Assembly: GCA_018780035.1 (NCBI GenBank)
Contig: JADMKE010000027.1
Coordinates: forward strand, 1 to 34,922
DNA: 34,922 bases
Direction of reading: 5' to 3'
Source: Candidatus Sericytochromatia bacterium
Lineage (GTDB): Bacteria; Cyanobacteriota; Sericytochromatia; UBA7694
Position numbers and translations under genes: made by a program. The first letter of the stretch is position 1. The number at the start of each line of letters is the position of its first letter. The notes below the pieces were generated by a model. That model saw only the letters and a program-made list of their open reading frames with translations, was not told the DNA's origin and ran no database searches. This document shows positions 7,120 through 14,941 of the stretch, piece by piece.

Positions 7120-7398
7120 ATAAACGGAAAAAATCTATTTCTCAAATTCTTCAGGGTCTTCCAAGCCCGTTTTCTGGGAGCCGAAATCCTGGTTCACGTT
7201 CACGCGGGTCAATGCCAGTTGCTCTACGGAAACATCGCGCCCTCAAAATTGACAGTGATCGAAGAAACCTGCCAATTAAACGCCGTCCAAGAGGGCTGGA
7301 TCTTGGTGCTGGCCAAACAGAACCATGTCAAACTGCGCACCTATGGTCAGGTGCAGCGAATTCAACAGGCCTTGATGAATGTGATTTATCTGGGTTAA
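7120..7398 (+). CDS. Small unknown protein, apparently initiating at AUA
   Basis: A frame with clear coding character runs from a stop at 7078-7080 to TAA at 7396-7398, yet contains no ATG, GTG or TTG in its first 130 bases. A perfect GGAGG at 7107-7111 is followed after 8 bases by ATA at 7120, the ideal distance for initiation there. The product would have 92 residues: NGKNLFLKFFRVFQARFLG, then strand-like segments (EILVHVHAG, KLTVIEETC, GWILVLAKQNHVKLR) and an end of ALMNVIYLG. The high content of paired hydrophobic strands suggests a small beta-rich protein. No family is recognised. Alternatives are a mutated ATG (pseudogene) or a sequencing error. It overlaps the convergent AraC gene by 4 bases and has its own promoter. 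Confidence 0.6.
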   Translation: MNGKNLFLKFFRVFQARFLGAEILVHVHAGQCQLLYGNIAPSKLTVIEETCQLNAVQEGWILVLAKQNHVKLRTYGQVQRIQQALMNVIYLG

Positions 7399-8270
7399 AG
7401 GGATCGTTTTCGCGGTGAATAACCAAATTTTCGCGAATACTCCCGACTAAACTGAGTTGGACTCTCATAGCCCACGTCAAAAGCGATGCGACTGACTGAG
7501 TTTCCACCTTGAATCAATCGCCTTTTCGCCTCCAGCAAACGAAGATCTTTCTGATATTGCAGGGGGGTTGTACCTGTAATTGATTTGAAGTGTTTATAAA
7601 AAGCGGAAGCACTCATTCCGACGTGACTTGCTAAATCTGGAATGGATAAATGAGACAAGAAGTTTTTTCGTAAAAATTCTATCGCGCGAGAAATTCTACT
7701 GGCATGACTATCATGCCAAAGCAACTGACGCAGCATGCCACCATGTGCAGCGATTAATAATCTAAAGTGAATTTCTTTAAAGAGCAGGGGAGAAATAATC
7801 TTTTCCTCAAGAGGATTACCCATTAAATCTAGATACCGATCCAAAGCATCAATTATTGATTTATCTGTATTATGGACTGCCAGAGATTGAACCTGATTGC
7901 TTTCAAGCTCATATTCAGCCACTTGCTCATAGAGACTTCTTAATAAAGCGAGATCGATTGCAAAAATGAGGGCCAAATACGGATTATCTGGACTTGCTTC
8001 AGTGATTTGCGAGACCACGGGCAGGTCATGGCTGACGATCAGCGATTCACCTGCGCCAAAATTCAACGTCCGTTCTCCAACCGTTGTTTCTTTACGACCC
8101 TGGAGAATTAAGCAAATCACAGGTTCATAAAGCGTGGCCTCTAATTGTGTCGGTTCGGTAGAACGAAGCAAGGTGATTCCAGGAAGGGGATGGATTAAAC
8201 GTCTGTTATGTTCAGAAAGGAACAGGGTTTTTACTTTGTGGGTTAAACCAGATAGATGCAGATGTTTCAT
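7395..8270 (-). CDS. AraC-family transcriptional regulator
   Basis: A protein of 291 residues. Residues 20-185 form the AraC_N cupin-type effector domain of the YqhC/CdhR kind (PVICLILQGRKETTVGERTLNFGAGESLIV is typical). Residues 190-290 contain the two HTH motifs: LSIPDLASHVGMSASAFYKHFK and RIAFDVGYESPTQFSREYSRKFG. Divergent transcription from an aldo/keto reductase gene repeats the known arrangement in which YqhC-like regulators control aldehyde-detoxifying reductases. I therefore infer that it activates the reductase in response to reactive aldehydes or electrophiles. The start ATG at 8270 has no strong Shine-Dalgarno sequence. Confidence 0.9.
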   Translation of the reverse strand: MKHLHLSGLTHKVKTLFLSEHNRRLIHPLPGITLLRSTEPTQLEATLYEPVICLILQGRKETTVGERTLNFGAGESLIVSHDLPVVSQITEASPDNPYLALIFAIDLALLRSLYEQVAEYELESNQVQSLAVHNTDKSIIDALDRYLDLMGNPLEEKIISPLLFKEIHFRLLIAAHGGMLRQLLWHDSHASRISRAIEFLRKNFLSHLSIPDLASHVGMSASAFYKHFKSITGTTPLQYQKDLRLLEAKRRLIQGGNSVSRIAFDVGYESPTQFSREYSRKFGYSPRKRSL

Positions 8271-8380
8271 GCTTCATATTGTATTTCAGCAAAATCCAGA
8301 AAGCAATCTCTCTTCTCAAGGCGTGGAGGATTAGGCAAAAGTTTGAGAGAATCTGGCAGGCAATTTATCTCTGGGAAAAA

Positions 8381-8386
8381 TATAAT
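8381..8386 (+). promoter_or_regulatory. -10 element of the aldo/keto reductase promoter
   Basis: A perfect TATAAT lies 43 bases before the reductase start. No clear -35 is visible at 16-18 bases upstream, which fits an activator-dependent promoter controlled by the divergent AraC protein. Confidence 0.45.
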
Positions 8387-8428
8387 CAAGAGACAGGTAG
8401 AACAATACGTACACAAAAGGAGATCAGA

Positions 8429-9379
8429 ATGATAAAGCAGGTGAATCTTGGAGCACAGGGCCTTCGTGTACCGGCGATTGGATTGGGTTGCATGGGAATG
8501 TCGGATTTTTACGGTTCCTCTTCAGAAACTGAAAATCTGAATGTGCTCGAGCGCGCCGTAGAAATGGGTTGTACCTTCTGGGATACCTCAGACATGTATG
8601 GTCCTTTTACAAATGAAATTCTGTTGTCAAAAGCCCTCAAAGGATGCCGAGACAAGATCACCTTGGCCACCAAATTTGGCATTTCGCGTGGCGAAGACGG
8701 CAGTTGGCAAGGTATTAAAGGCAATGCCGAGTATGTAAAAGCCGCTTGTGATGCCTCATTAAAGCGCTTGGGAACAGATTATATCGATCTCTATTATCAA
8801 CATCGCTTAGACCCCAACACAGCGATCGAAGAAACAGTTGCAGCCATGGCTGAGCTTGTAAAAGCTGGGAAAGTCCGCTATATTGGTCTGTCTGAGGCAG
8901 ACCCTGAAACCATCACCCGTGCCCATGCGGTTCATCCCATCAGTGCACTCCAGACTGAGTATTCCCTCTGGTCGCGGGAGGTTGAGACTGAAATTTTGCC
9001 TACCATTCGCGGCCTGGGGATCGGTTTTGTGGCTTACAGTCCACTTGGGCGTGGTTTTTTATCTGGGGCCATCCGCTCAAGAAGCGACTTAGAACCCGGA
9101 GACTGGCGATTGGAGAATCCAAGATTTACCGAAGAAGCCATTGCCACAAACAGCCGCTTGGCTGATGTCGTCGCTGAGATCGCAAAAGAAGTGAACGCCA
9201 CCCCCGCTCAAGTCGCATTGGCATGGCTGCTCTCACGTGAGGTCGCCATGATACCTGGGACGCGAAAAATTGAACGGCTGCAGGAAAACTGGGCATCCCA
9301 AGCGGTGACTTTACAACCTGAACAGTTGGAGCGTCTTGCAGACTTGATCAGTCAGGGTATCACAGGCGAAAGATACTAA
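8429..9379 (+). CDS. Aldo/keto reductase
   Basis: A protein of 316 residues that reduces aldehydes and ketones with NADPH by family knowledge. ATG 8429 is chosen because AAGGAG lies 6 bases upstream and the family start (VNLGAQGLRVPAIGLGCMGMS) follows at once. The earlier in-frame ATG at 8279 would add 50 unconserved residues. The catalytic tetrad is visible as Asp52, Tyr57, Lys82 and His125, in WDTSDMYG, LATKFG and LYYQHRLDP. The C-terminus has the cofactor-binding pattern IPGTRKIERLQEN. It resembles the AKR group often called YakC or perakine-reductase-like. The divergent AraC regulator suggests inducible expression. Confidence 0.92.
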   Translation: MIKQVNLGAQGLRVPAIGLGCMGMSDFYGSSSETENLNVLERAVEMGCTFWDTSDMYGPFTNEILLSKALKGCRDKITLATKFGISRGEDGSWQGIKGNAEYVKAACDASLKRLGTDYIDLYYQHRLDPNTAIEETVAAMAELVKAGKVRYIGLSEADPETITRAHAVHPISALQTEYSLWSREVETEILPTIRGLGIGFVAYSPLGRGFLSGAIRSRSDLEPGDWRLENPRFTEEAIATNSRLADVVAEIAKEVNATPAQVALAWLLSREVAMIPGTRKIERLQENWASQAVTLQPEQLERLADLISQGITGERY

Positions 9380-9442
9380 CTCTTCGCTTGGGTTATGCAA
9401 CGAGATTCGCGAAACTGCAGTGTACAGATTGACGTTAAATTT

Positions 9443-9473
9443 AACTATTCTTAAGCTTAATATAAGAATAGTT
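9443..9473. repeat. Perfect 11-bp inverted repeat between two genes
   Basis: AACTATTCTTA and TAAGAATAGTT are perfect inverted copies around a 9-base centre. The stem is AT-rich and has no T run after it on the plus strand, so a classical terminator is unlikely. An operator for the gene at 9539, or an RNA-stabilising hairpin for the reductase transcript, would fit. Confidence 0.6.
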
Positions 9474-9538
9474 GCGCCATTTTTGCAGATATAACTCTCA
9501 TAGCCATAGCGAATAATCAAGAAGAGAGAGTCATTCCC

Positions 9539-9949
9539 ATGGGAAACCTGAGCGTCCAATCATCCCCTGTTTTAACCCCTGTCACAAAAGCCCCCTTTGC
9601 TCCTGCCGTAAAAGACACCCAACCCGCTCCGCTTGAGAGCCTCTCTTTGCAACCAGATTCCGCTGCGATTGGTTCCAGCACAAAAGCGCAACCCACAGGC
9701 AAAGTTCCTGTGCAGCCGCTTGAATATGCCAAAAAAGGCGCTATTGGCGGAGCCATTGCCGGTGGACTGGCCTTGCCTGTAGCCGCTTATTTAATTGCCA
9801 ACTACACCCCTGCCAATCTGGCCTTTACGGCCGGCTTCGCTTTGCAAACCCTGGCCGTTGGAGCCGCTGGTGGCGCTGCGCTGGGCGGCGTTGGGGGACT
9901 GACCGTGGGTGGCATTCATGCTGGAATTCAAAGTTTACTCAAAAAATAA
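9539..9949 (+). CDS. Small glycine-zipper membrane protein
   Basis: A protein of 136 residues. The first 65 residues are a disordered Pro/Ser/Ala/Gln-rich stretch like the one at the N-terminus of the gene at 4813-5832. Residues 70-130 contain two small-residue-rich hydrophobic segments (GAIGGAIAGGLALPVAAYLIA and LAVGAAGGAALGGVGGLTVGG), a glycine-zipper pattern that packs helices in membranes and occurs in bacteriocin-like and pore-associated proteins. No secretion signal is present. GAGAG lies upstream of the ATG. It ends 27 bases before the Rieske gene and may be cotranscribed with it. The function is unknown. Confidence 0.7.
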   Translation: MGNLSVQSSPVLTPVTKAPFAPAVKDTQPAPLESLSLQPDSAAIGSSTKAQPTGKVPVQPLEYAKKGAIGGAIAGGLALPVAAYLIANYTPANLAFTAGFALQTLAVGAAGGAALGGVGGLTVGGIHAGIQSLLKK

Positions 9950-9976
9950 ATCACGTTTTTTTGAGGAGAGAGTGGC

Positions 9977-10975
9977 GTGGACTTTAAAACGCTCGAAGAT
10001 TATTGGTTTGTGCTGTGTGAATCCAAAGACGTAAAACAAAAGCCAAGCAGTTTCAAACTCTTAGACAAACCCGTGGTGGTTTACCGCAATGGGCAGGGAG
10101 AGGCCTTGGCATTTATCGACAAATGCCCCCACCGCAATATCCCTGTTTCTGAGGGCCAGATTGTCAACGGCAATTTGCAATGCCCTTTTCATGGCTGGGA
10201 ATTTAATCACGAAGGAACCTGTGTAAAGGTGCCGGGTTTGATGGCAGACAAACAGGTCAAAGCCGCCAAGCTCAAAAAGTTTCAAGTGCGCGAACAAGCT
10301 GGTTATATTTGGATTTGTTTAAAGGCCAGCTCAGACAAAAAGCCCCATCTGCCCGCCCATTTAAACGATGACTCGCTGGTGACAACCTCTTACCGCACAC
10401 ATCTGAAATGTGGCAGTCTGGATATTGCCGAAAATTTCCTGGACCCTTTTCACACCCCATTTGTGCATGCGGGCATTATTCGCACGGAATCCAAACGATT
10501 TAGAAACCAAATTAAGCCCTTTCACATTGAATCGGGTTTGGAAGTTCAATACACCAAAGACAAGCCTCAATCAGGGTTTATCTCTCTGTTTGGCCGAGAA
10601 GTCGACCGCGATTTGGGCCGTTTTTTGATGCCGGGGATCATTGAGTTGGAATACTATTCAAAAGATAAAATTGAATTTGTGAATACCATGTACATTACCC
10701 CTCGCTCGCAAACCGAATCCAGCATCTATTTTAAAGCCTCGCTCCGCCCCACGCTGATTCCACCATCGTTGATCTATGCCATCGCGGGATTTGCCATCAA
10801 GGTCGCCTTAAAACAAGATCGCGTGATCTTGGAAAAACAAACAAACGTGGTCAGCAAAAACGGCGGGGCAGCCTTCTGCCACACCGAATTGGATATTGTC
10901 AGAAAACAACTCGAAAATTTGTATGCTGGAAACGGTCTGCAAGTTGAATTTAAGGCCTTAGAGGCGATGATCTAG
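9977..10975 (+). CDS. Rieske non-heme iron oxygenase (PaO/VanA-like)
   Basis: A protein of 332 residues starting at GTG 9977, behind GAGGAGAGAG. The Rieske 2Fe-2S ligands are Cys50 and His52 (CPHRNIP) and Cys69 and His72 (CPFHGWEF). The mononuclear iron site is the motif from Asn153 to His164 (NFLDPFHTPFVH), with Asp156, His159 and His164 as the usual bridging and facial residues. The family hydroxylates or cleaves aromatic or other cyclic substrates using electrons from a separate reductase, which is not seen here. The single-subunit layout and spacing resemble the pheophorbide a oxygenase and vanillate demethylase groups. The substrate cannot be predicted. Its end overlaps the convergent SDR gene by 18 bases. 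Confidence 0.9.
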   Translation: MDFKTLEDYWFVLCESKDVKQKPSSFKLLDKPVVVYRNGQGEALAFIDKCPHRNIPVSEGQIVNGNLQCPFHGWEFNHEGTCVKVPGLMADKQVKAAKLKKFQVREQAGYIWICLKASSDKKPHLPAHLNDDSLVTTSYRTHLKCGSLDIAENFLDPFHTPFVHAGIIRTESKRFRNQIKPFHIESGLEVQYTKDKPQSGFISLFGREVDRDLGRFLMPGIIELEYYSKDKIEFVNTMYITPRSQTESSIYFKASLRPTLIPPSLIYAIAGFAIKVALKQDRVILEKQTNVVSKNGGAAFCHTELDIVRKQLENLYAGNGLQVEFKALEAMI

Positions 10976-11935
10976 GCCCAAACATCCCAAGCCAAACAGG
11001 GTGGTCTCGATCGCTTCGTCGAGAGGTGTGTGGGGTTCTGCACCCAAGACGGCGGTCAGAGCGTGGTTCTGCATGCGTATTTCCGCCTGCCACAGATAGC
11101 GCATTTCCAATAGTTCGCGAAAAGTCTCGACAAAAGGAGAGGCCAACTGAACCAGCCACCAGGGAAAGGCGGAAAGTTTGGGAGTTTTGCCTCTATGCCT
11201 CACCACCGAGCGCTGAATCGCCCGCCCGAGTTCTTGGCCGTCGGCGTCCCAATGACCTGCCATATGGTAAGCAGCAAAAGCGGGCAGGGTTTCCCGTCGC
11301 TGGATCAAAGCAAGCATTGTGCGGGCCACGTCTGGCACATACGCAAATTGGTGTCCCACGCCAGGAAGACCAGGCAGCTGCACGGCTTTCACGCTTTGGC
11401 CTGGTTTGACCATGCCCTGGGCAAACCAACTGTTGCGCACATGGGGTCCGAAATAATCCCCTGCGCGGACAATCAGCACCCGAACATTCCAGTCCTCAGC
11501 AGCCGCGGCCAAACGGCGTTCTAATTCTACCCGGATGGCCCCTTTCTGGGTCGTGGGGTGCTGAGGAGAGAACTCTGTCAGGAGAGGAAAGGCATCAGGC
11601 CCGTAATTGTAGACAGTGCCAGGCAGCACAATCAGGGCCCCCACCTGTCGGGCCGCAGCAATTGTATTGTCGATCATCGGCAAGACCCATTCCACCCACC
11701 GTTTATAACCAGGCGGATTGACCGCATGGACAATCACCTGGCAACCCTGTGCCGCAGCCAACACATCTTGGGGGTTGAGGGCATCGCCCAGAATCCATTC
11801 TATTCCGTCTTGAGTATATGTCTGGCTGAGCCCCCGTTTGAGAGCCTTTACATGCCAGCCAGCTTCCCGCAATTGTTTTGCCATTTCACTGCCAATGCCA
11901 CCACTTGCACCCAGAATCAGAACCTGTGATTTCAT
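10958..11935 (-). CDS. NAD(P)-dependent epimerase/SDR-family protein
   Basis: A protein of 325 residues with an N-terminal Rossmann fold: VLILGASGGIGSEMAKQL holds the GxxGxxG nucleotide motif. A later segment, VYNYGPDAFPLLTE, resembles the extended or atypical SDR active region, although the standard YxxxK is not obvious (GTVYNYG is followed much later by KGAIRVELERRL). The C-terminal third is substrate-binding (FAYVPDVARTMLALIQRR). Sequence style is that of sugar-epimerase-like or NmrA-like oxidoreductases of unknown substrate. It is divergent from a LysR gene with a short shared intergenic region, so it is the probable target of that regulator. Confidence 0.85.
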   Translation of the reverse strand: MKSQVLILGASGGIGSEMAKQLREAGWHVKALKRGLSQTYTQDGIEWILGDALNPQDVLAAAQGCQVIVHAVNPPGYKRWVEWVLPMIDNTIAAARQVGALIVLPGTVYNYGPDAFPLLTEFSPQHPTTQKGAIRVELERRLAAAAEDWNVRVLIVRAGDYFGPHVRNSWFAQGMVKPGQSVKAVQLPGLPGVGHQFAYVPDVARTMLALIQRRETLPAFAAYHMAGHWDADGQELGRAIQRSVVRHRGKTPKLSAFPWWLVQLASPFVETFRELLEMRYLWQAEIRMQNHALTAVLGAEPHTPLDEAIETTLFGLGCLGLDHRL

Positions 11936-11986
11936 GGTTATTCTCCAATGTTTTTTTGATCCTATTCAGAGTGTAAGCCAGCACAG

Positions 11987-12026
11987 GTTCATTTAAAATT
12001 ACCTAAGAATGAACAGATGCTATACA
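11987..12026. promoter_or_regulatory. Divergent control region: inverted repeat and LysR gene promoter
   Basis: GTTCATT (11987-11993) and AATGAAC (12008-12014) are perfect 7-base inverted copies 14 bases apart. An extended -10 element, TGC-TATACA, follows at 12018-12026. A dyad of this size, between a LysR gene and a divergent oxidoreductase and overlapping a promoter, is the usual position for a LysR-type binding site and autoregulation. Confidence 0.5.
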
Positions 12027-12047
12027 ATAATGTATGGCAAAAAATGT

Positions 12048-12956
12048 ATGTTAGAAAATCTGCGTTGGGATCTGTATCGCACATTCCTGGCGGTCTTAGA
12101 AGAAGGCTCTCTGTCTGCTGCTGCCCGTTCGCTGGCACTGACTCAGCCCACGGTGGGCAGACATATTTCTGAATTGGAAAGTGCGCTGGGTCTGTCACTG
12201 TTTACCCGTTCTCAGACAGGCCTATTGCCCACGGATGCGGCACGGGCTTTGCAAGACGACGCCCAGGCCATGCGTGGGATTGCAGCTGCTTTAGAGCGCA
12301 CGGGGTGCGGATTCAGCGCAGGTATCTGCGGCACAGTGAGAATTTCAGCCAGTGAAATCGTGGGGGTAGAAGTCTTGCCGCCTATTCTGGCGGGGTTGCA
12401 GGCAGCGCATCCTGGTTTAAACTTTGAACTTGTGCTCAGCAATAAGGTTCAGGATTTGTTGCGCAGAGAGGTGGATATTGCGGTGAGGATGACGGCTCCC
12501 AAGCAAGAAGTGCTACTGGCGACGCGGGTGGGGGATATTCCTGTGGCTTTACACGCCCATCAAAATTACATTGAACGGCACGGTCTGCCCACCTCGCTGG
12601 CAGACCTGGAAAGCCATGTTTTGATCGGTTATGATCAAGAAACCCCTTATCTGCGCGCAGCCCGTGCTGCATATCCATTTTGGTCTCGCGCCAATTTTGC
12701 CTTGCGTTGCGACAGCGATTTGGCCCAATTGGCTCTGATTCGTGCGGGAGCAGGGATCGGCATTTGCCAAGTTGCTTTGGCACAGAAAAATCCCCATCTG
12801 GTGCCAGTTTTGTCCGAACTTTTCACGTTGAAACTGACAACTTGGGTGGTCATGAATGAGGGCCTGCGGAACAGTACCCGCTTTATGACCACGTTTAAAG
12901 GGTTGGTTCAGGGACTCAGGCAATATACACAAACGCCGATGAACCAAGTAAAATAG
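12048..12956 (+). CDS. LysR-family transcriptional regulator
   Basis: A protein of 302 residues. The N-terminal winged HTH is typical (LYRTFLAVLEEGSLSAAARS, then LTQPTVGRHISELE). Residues 80-295 form the periplasmic-binding-like effector domain (SAGICGTVRIS, GAGIGICQVALA). I prefer ATG 12048 because a -10 element lies at 12021-12026, inside the longer frame that begins at 12009. ATG 12030 is also possible. By family logic it regulates itself and the divergent epimerase-like gene at 10958-11935. The closest named style is the group of LysR proteins beside SDR or aldehyde-metabolism genes. The effector is unknown. Confidence 0.9.
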   Translation: MLENLRWDLYRTFLAVLEEGSLSAAARSLALTQPTVGRHISELESALGLSLFTRSQTGLLPTDAARALQDDAQAMRGIAAALERTGCGFSAGICGTVRISASEIVGVEVLPPILAGLQAAHPGLNFELVLSNKVQDLLRREVDIAVRMTAPKQEVLLATRVGDIPVALHAHQNYIERHGLPTSLADLESHVLIGYDQETPYLRAARAAYPFWSRANFALRCDSDLAQLALIRAGAGIGICQVALAQKNPHLVPVLSELFTLKLTTWVVMNEGLRNSTRFMTTFKGLVQGLRQYTQTPMNQVK

Positions 12957-13015
12957 CCCCCAACCGGCAGAACGTTGCTGGCTGAGGGCCTGTGATGATC
13001 TGGCTGAATTCGAAT

Positions 13016-13603
13016 TTAAAACAATTCAGCAGGCGTTTTTTGCACGGCTTGTAAAGCATTTTTAGACCAGATCTGGATATCGTGTTTGGCCATGGGATTA
13101 ATGCCCGGCCAAGACATTTTTAATTTTAAAGTGGGATCCAATTGAAATTGAATCGGCTCGCCTTCTTTGGCCTGGGGAGCATAAGCCTGATAGGTGCCCA
13201 AGCGGAGATAATTGTAGCCATTGGTGGTGTAATTTTCAAAATACAAAACGCCATCACGGCCAAAACGCACATGGCCCATGGCAAAATCGTTGGAGTTTTC
13301 ATAGCGCAAGCTGTAGCGCAAGGTGCTTCTTTGGCTTAAGCGATAAGTGGAATTAAAGAAAAAAGATTTCACTTCCATCATCAATTCTGCATGGGGCACC
13401 GTTTGGCCATATTTGGTGTGATAGCCCAAAAATCCTTTAAAGGTTTCCATCAAACGGGCGGGCTGAGAGGCCTCTGGGGCAGATGCGCGCAAGGCGTTGA
13501 CCTGGGTGGCGGATTGTTGCACCGGCTGCAAAGGGGTGGTGCCGCAGGCACTCAAACTATTCATGACCAGCAAAGAAACAGAAAGCAACAGATATTTTTT
13601 CAT
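13016..13603 (-). CDS. Putative lipoprotein of unknown function
   Basis: A protein of 195 residues with a type II signal peptide (MKKYLLLSVSLLVMN) and lipobox LSAC, giving lipidation at Cys20. The following 40 residues are a Gln/Ser/Ala linker. The mature domain, about residues 55-190, is beta-rich with aromatic residues (FNSTYRLSQRSTLRYSLRYE, YTTNGYNYLRLG, LKLKMSWPG). No family is recognised. There is no Asp at position +2 (the residue after Cys is Gly), so outer-membrane sorting would be the default in enteric-type rules. It is monocistronic and divergent from the small gene at 13797, across 193 bases that show no other clear feature. Confidence 0.75.
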   Translation of the reverse strand: MKKYLLLSVSLLVMNSLSACGTTPLQPVQQSATQVNALRASAPEASQPARLMETFKGFLGYHTKYGQTVPHAELMMEVKSFFFNSTYRLSQRSTLRYSLRYENSNDFAMGHVRFGRDGVLYFENYTTNGYNYLRLGTYQAYAPQAKEGEPIQFQLDPTLKLKMSWPGINPMAKHDIQIWSKNALQAVQKTPAELF

Positions 13604-13796
13604 TGGGGGATTCTCTTTTACGCTATTTTTATTGGGATCACCTGTATAAGTATCCCCAATTAGCTGAAAATAATTCTTATATCTCGGTTAAATGAAATTT
13701 AAAGAGTGTTAAATTTATGGATCAAGACAAGAGGTTTAAAATGGTCTGAGACAGGGAAGAATAAAACAACTTGCCGGTATTTGGATAGAAGGTTCG

Positions 13797-14045
13797 ATGA
13801 AAAACATGCTTGAAGATCCCGAGTTCAAACGCTATGTTTTAAATGAGTTCTTTTGGGAATTGGCACAACACCCGCCATTGCCACCCGAATTTGTGGATGT
13901 CGATCGTGAGAGCATCGTGGTTTTGCATTTTAAACCCAATCGCGACCTGTGTCTGCGTCTGGGCAATTGCATTTATGATATTCGTCTCTCTTGGCGGGGG
14001 GCCGTCCCTGCTGAGATTCACAAGCGAGAGCCCGTTCAAGACTAA
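13797..14045 (+). CDS. Small hypothetical protein
   Basis: A protein of 82 residues that I do not recognise. It begins MKNMLEDPEFKRYV and contains helical acidic and aromatic residues (NEFFWELAQHPPLPPEF), then strand-like VVLHFKPNRD and LGNCIYDIRLSW. An AAGG lies 9 bases before the ATG. The codon pattern is more convincing than that of the antisense frame covering the same bases. It converges on the cyanophycinase gene, 13 bases away. Confidence 0.55.
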   Translation: MKNMLEDPEFKRYVLNEFFWELAQHPPLPPEFVDVDRESIVVLHFKPNRDLCLRLGNCIYDIRLSWRGAVPAEIHKREPVQD

Positions 14046-14058
14046 CGTGTTTATACAT

Positions 14059-14940
14059 TCAATCTGCACGCCATTGCTTCAGGAATTGGCGTTCTTGGAA
14101 CAAATAGCCACTGCCTTCAGCCAATATACTCACTTTGAGATTTTCAATCAGAATGGGGGTTAAACCGGCTGCCGTGTGGATATTTGTTTGGCCAATCTCG
14201 CGGCCATCGATCAGAATCACCATGCCCGAGCCCAGACATTCAGCTCTGTTGCCCTCAGAAATGAGCAATGCGGTGTCTTCACCCAGCCCCACCCCCAAAC
14301 AGTCAGGGTTTAAGCCCACCGCATGGGCCAAACGCCCAAAGCGCCCCCGTTTGATAAAATGGGTGTCCACAATCAGGCCGGTGATCAACCCAAATCCTTT
14401 GGCCATTTTGATATCTGAGGAATACAAAGCTTCGTGAATCAAGCCGCCAGTAATAATGGTTTCGGGCATCACCATCGCTCCTGCACTGGTGCCCCCCACG
14501 ATAAAATGGGGATCTGAAAAATACTTCTTGTGAATGGCGCTGAGCAAGTCGGTCTGCGCGATTAAAGCCAATAATTTATTTTGATCGCCCCCGGTAAAAA
14601 AAACGGCATGGGCCGCTTGAATTTGCTTGATCGCATCGGGATGACAAGCATCTTTGCGCTCTTCCACTTTCATGATGTGTACTTGGGTAAACCCGGCTTG
14701 TTTGTAAGCCTCGATGTACATTTTTTCCATTTCTTGCGGCAGCGAGGAAGCCGCTGTAATAATTTCTATACGGTGATGGGCCCGTGGAATACGCGAGATC
14801 AAGCTGCTCAAAATTTCAAAATGGGAGCGCGTGGCTTTTTTGCTGTGAACCTTGAGATTTTCACCGACAATTTCGCGCCCTTTGTCTTCGTGTCCACCTA
14901 TCAGCAGAAGTTTTCCCTTGGGGATCAAGGTGCTGCACAT
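14059..14940 (-). CDS. cphB: Cyanophycinase (peptidase family S51)
   Basis: A protein of 293 residues, the normal length. It cleaves cyanophycin, the poly-Asp backbone with Arg side chains, into beta-Asp-Arg dipeptides in the cytoplasm. The signature is complete: FFTGGDQ at 114-120, the nucleophile Ser152 in GGTSAGA, and VDTHFIKRGRFGRL with His194. The start lies one base after the stop of the upstream aminotransferase gene, so the two are translationally coupled. No cyanophycin synthetase or isoaspartyl dipeptidase is visible in the window, so the cell may store cyanophycin elsewhere or scavenge it. Confidence 0.93.
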   Translation of the reverse strand: MCSTLIPKGKLLLIGGHEDKGREIVGENLKVHSKKATRSHFEILSSLISRIPRAHHRIEIITAASSLPQEMEKMYIEAYKQAGFTQVHIMKVEERKDACHPDAIKQIQAAHAVFFTGGDQNKLLALIAQTDLLSAIHKKYFSDPHFIVGGTSAGAMVMPETIITGGLIHEALYSSDIKMAKGFGLITGLIVDTHFIKRGRFGRLAHAVGLNPDCLGVGLGEDTALLISEGNRAECLGSGMVILIDGREIGQTNIHTAAGLTPILIENLKVSILAEGSGYLFQERQFLKQWRAD

Positions 14941-14941
14941 C

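Noticed and set aside
12957..13010. Hairpin after the LysR gene as a terminator
   Set aside because: The stem (around CCGGCA and TGCTGG) has mismatches and no T run follows.
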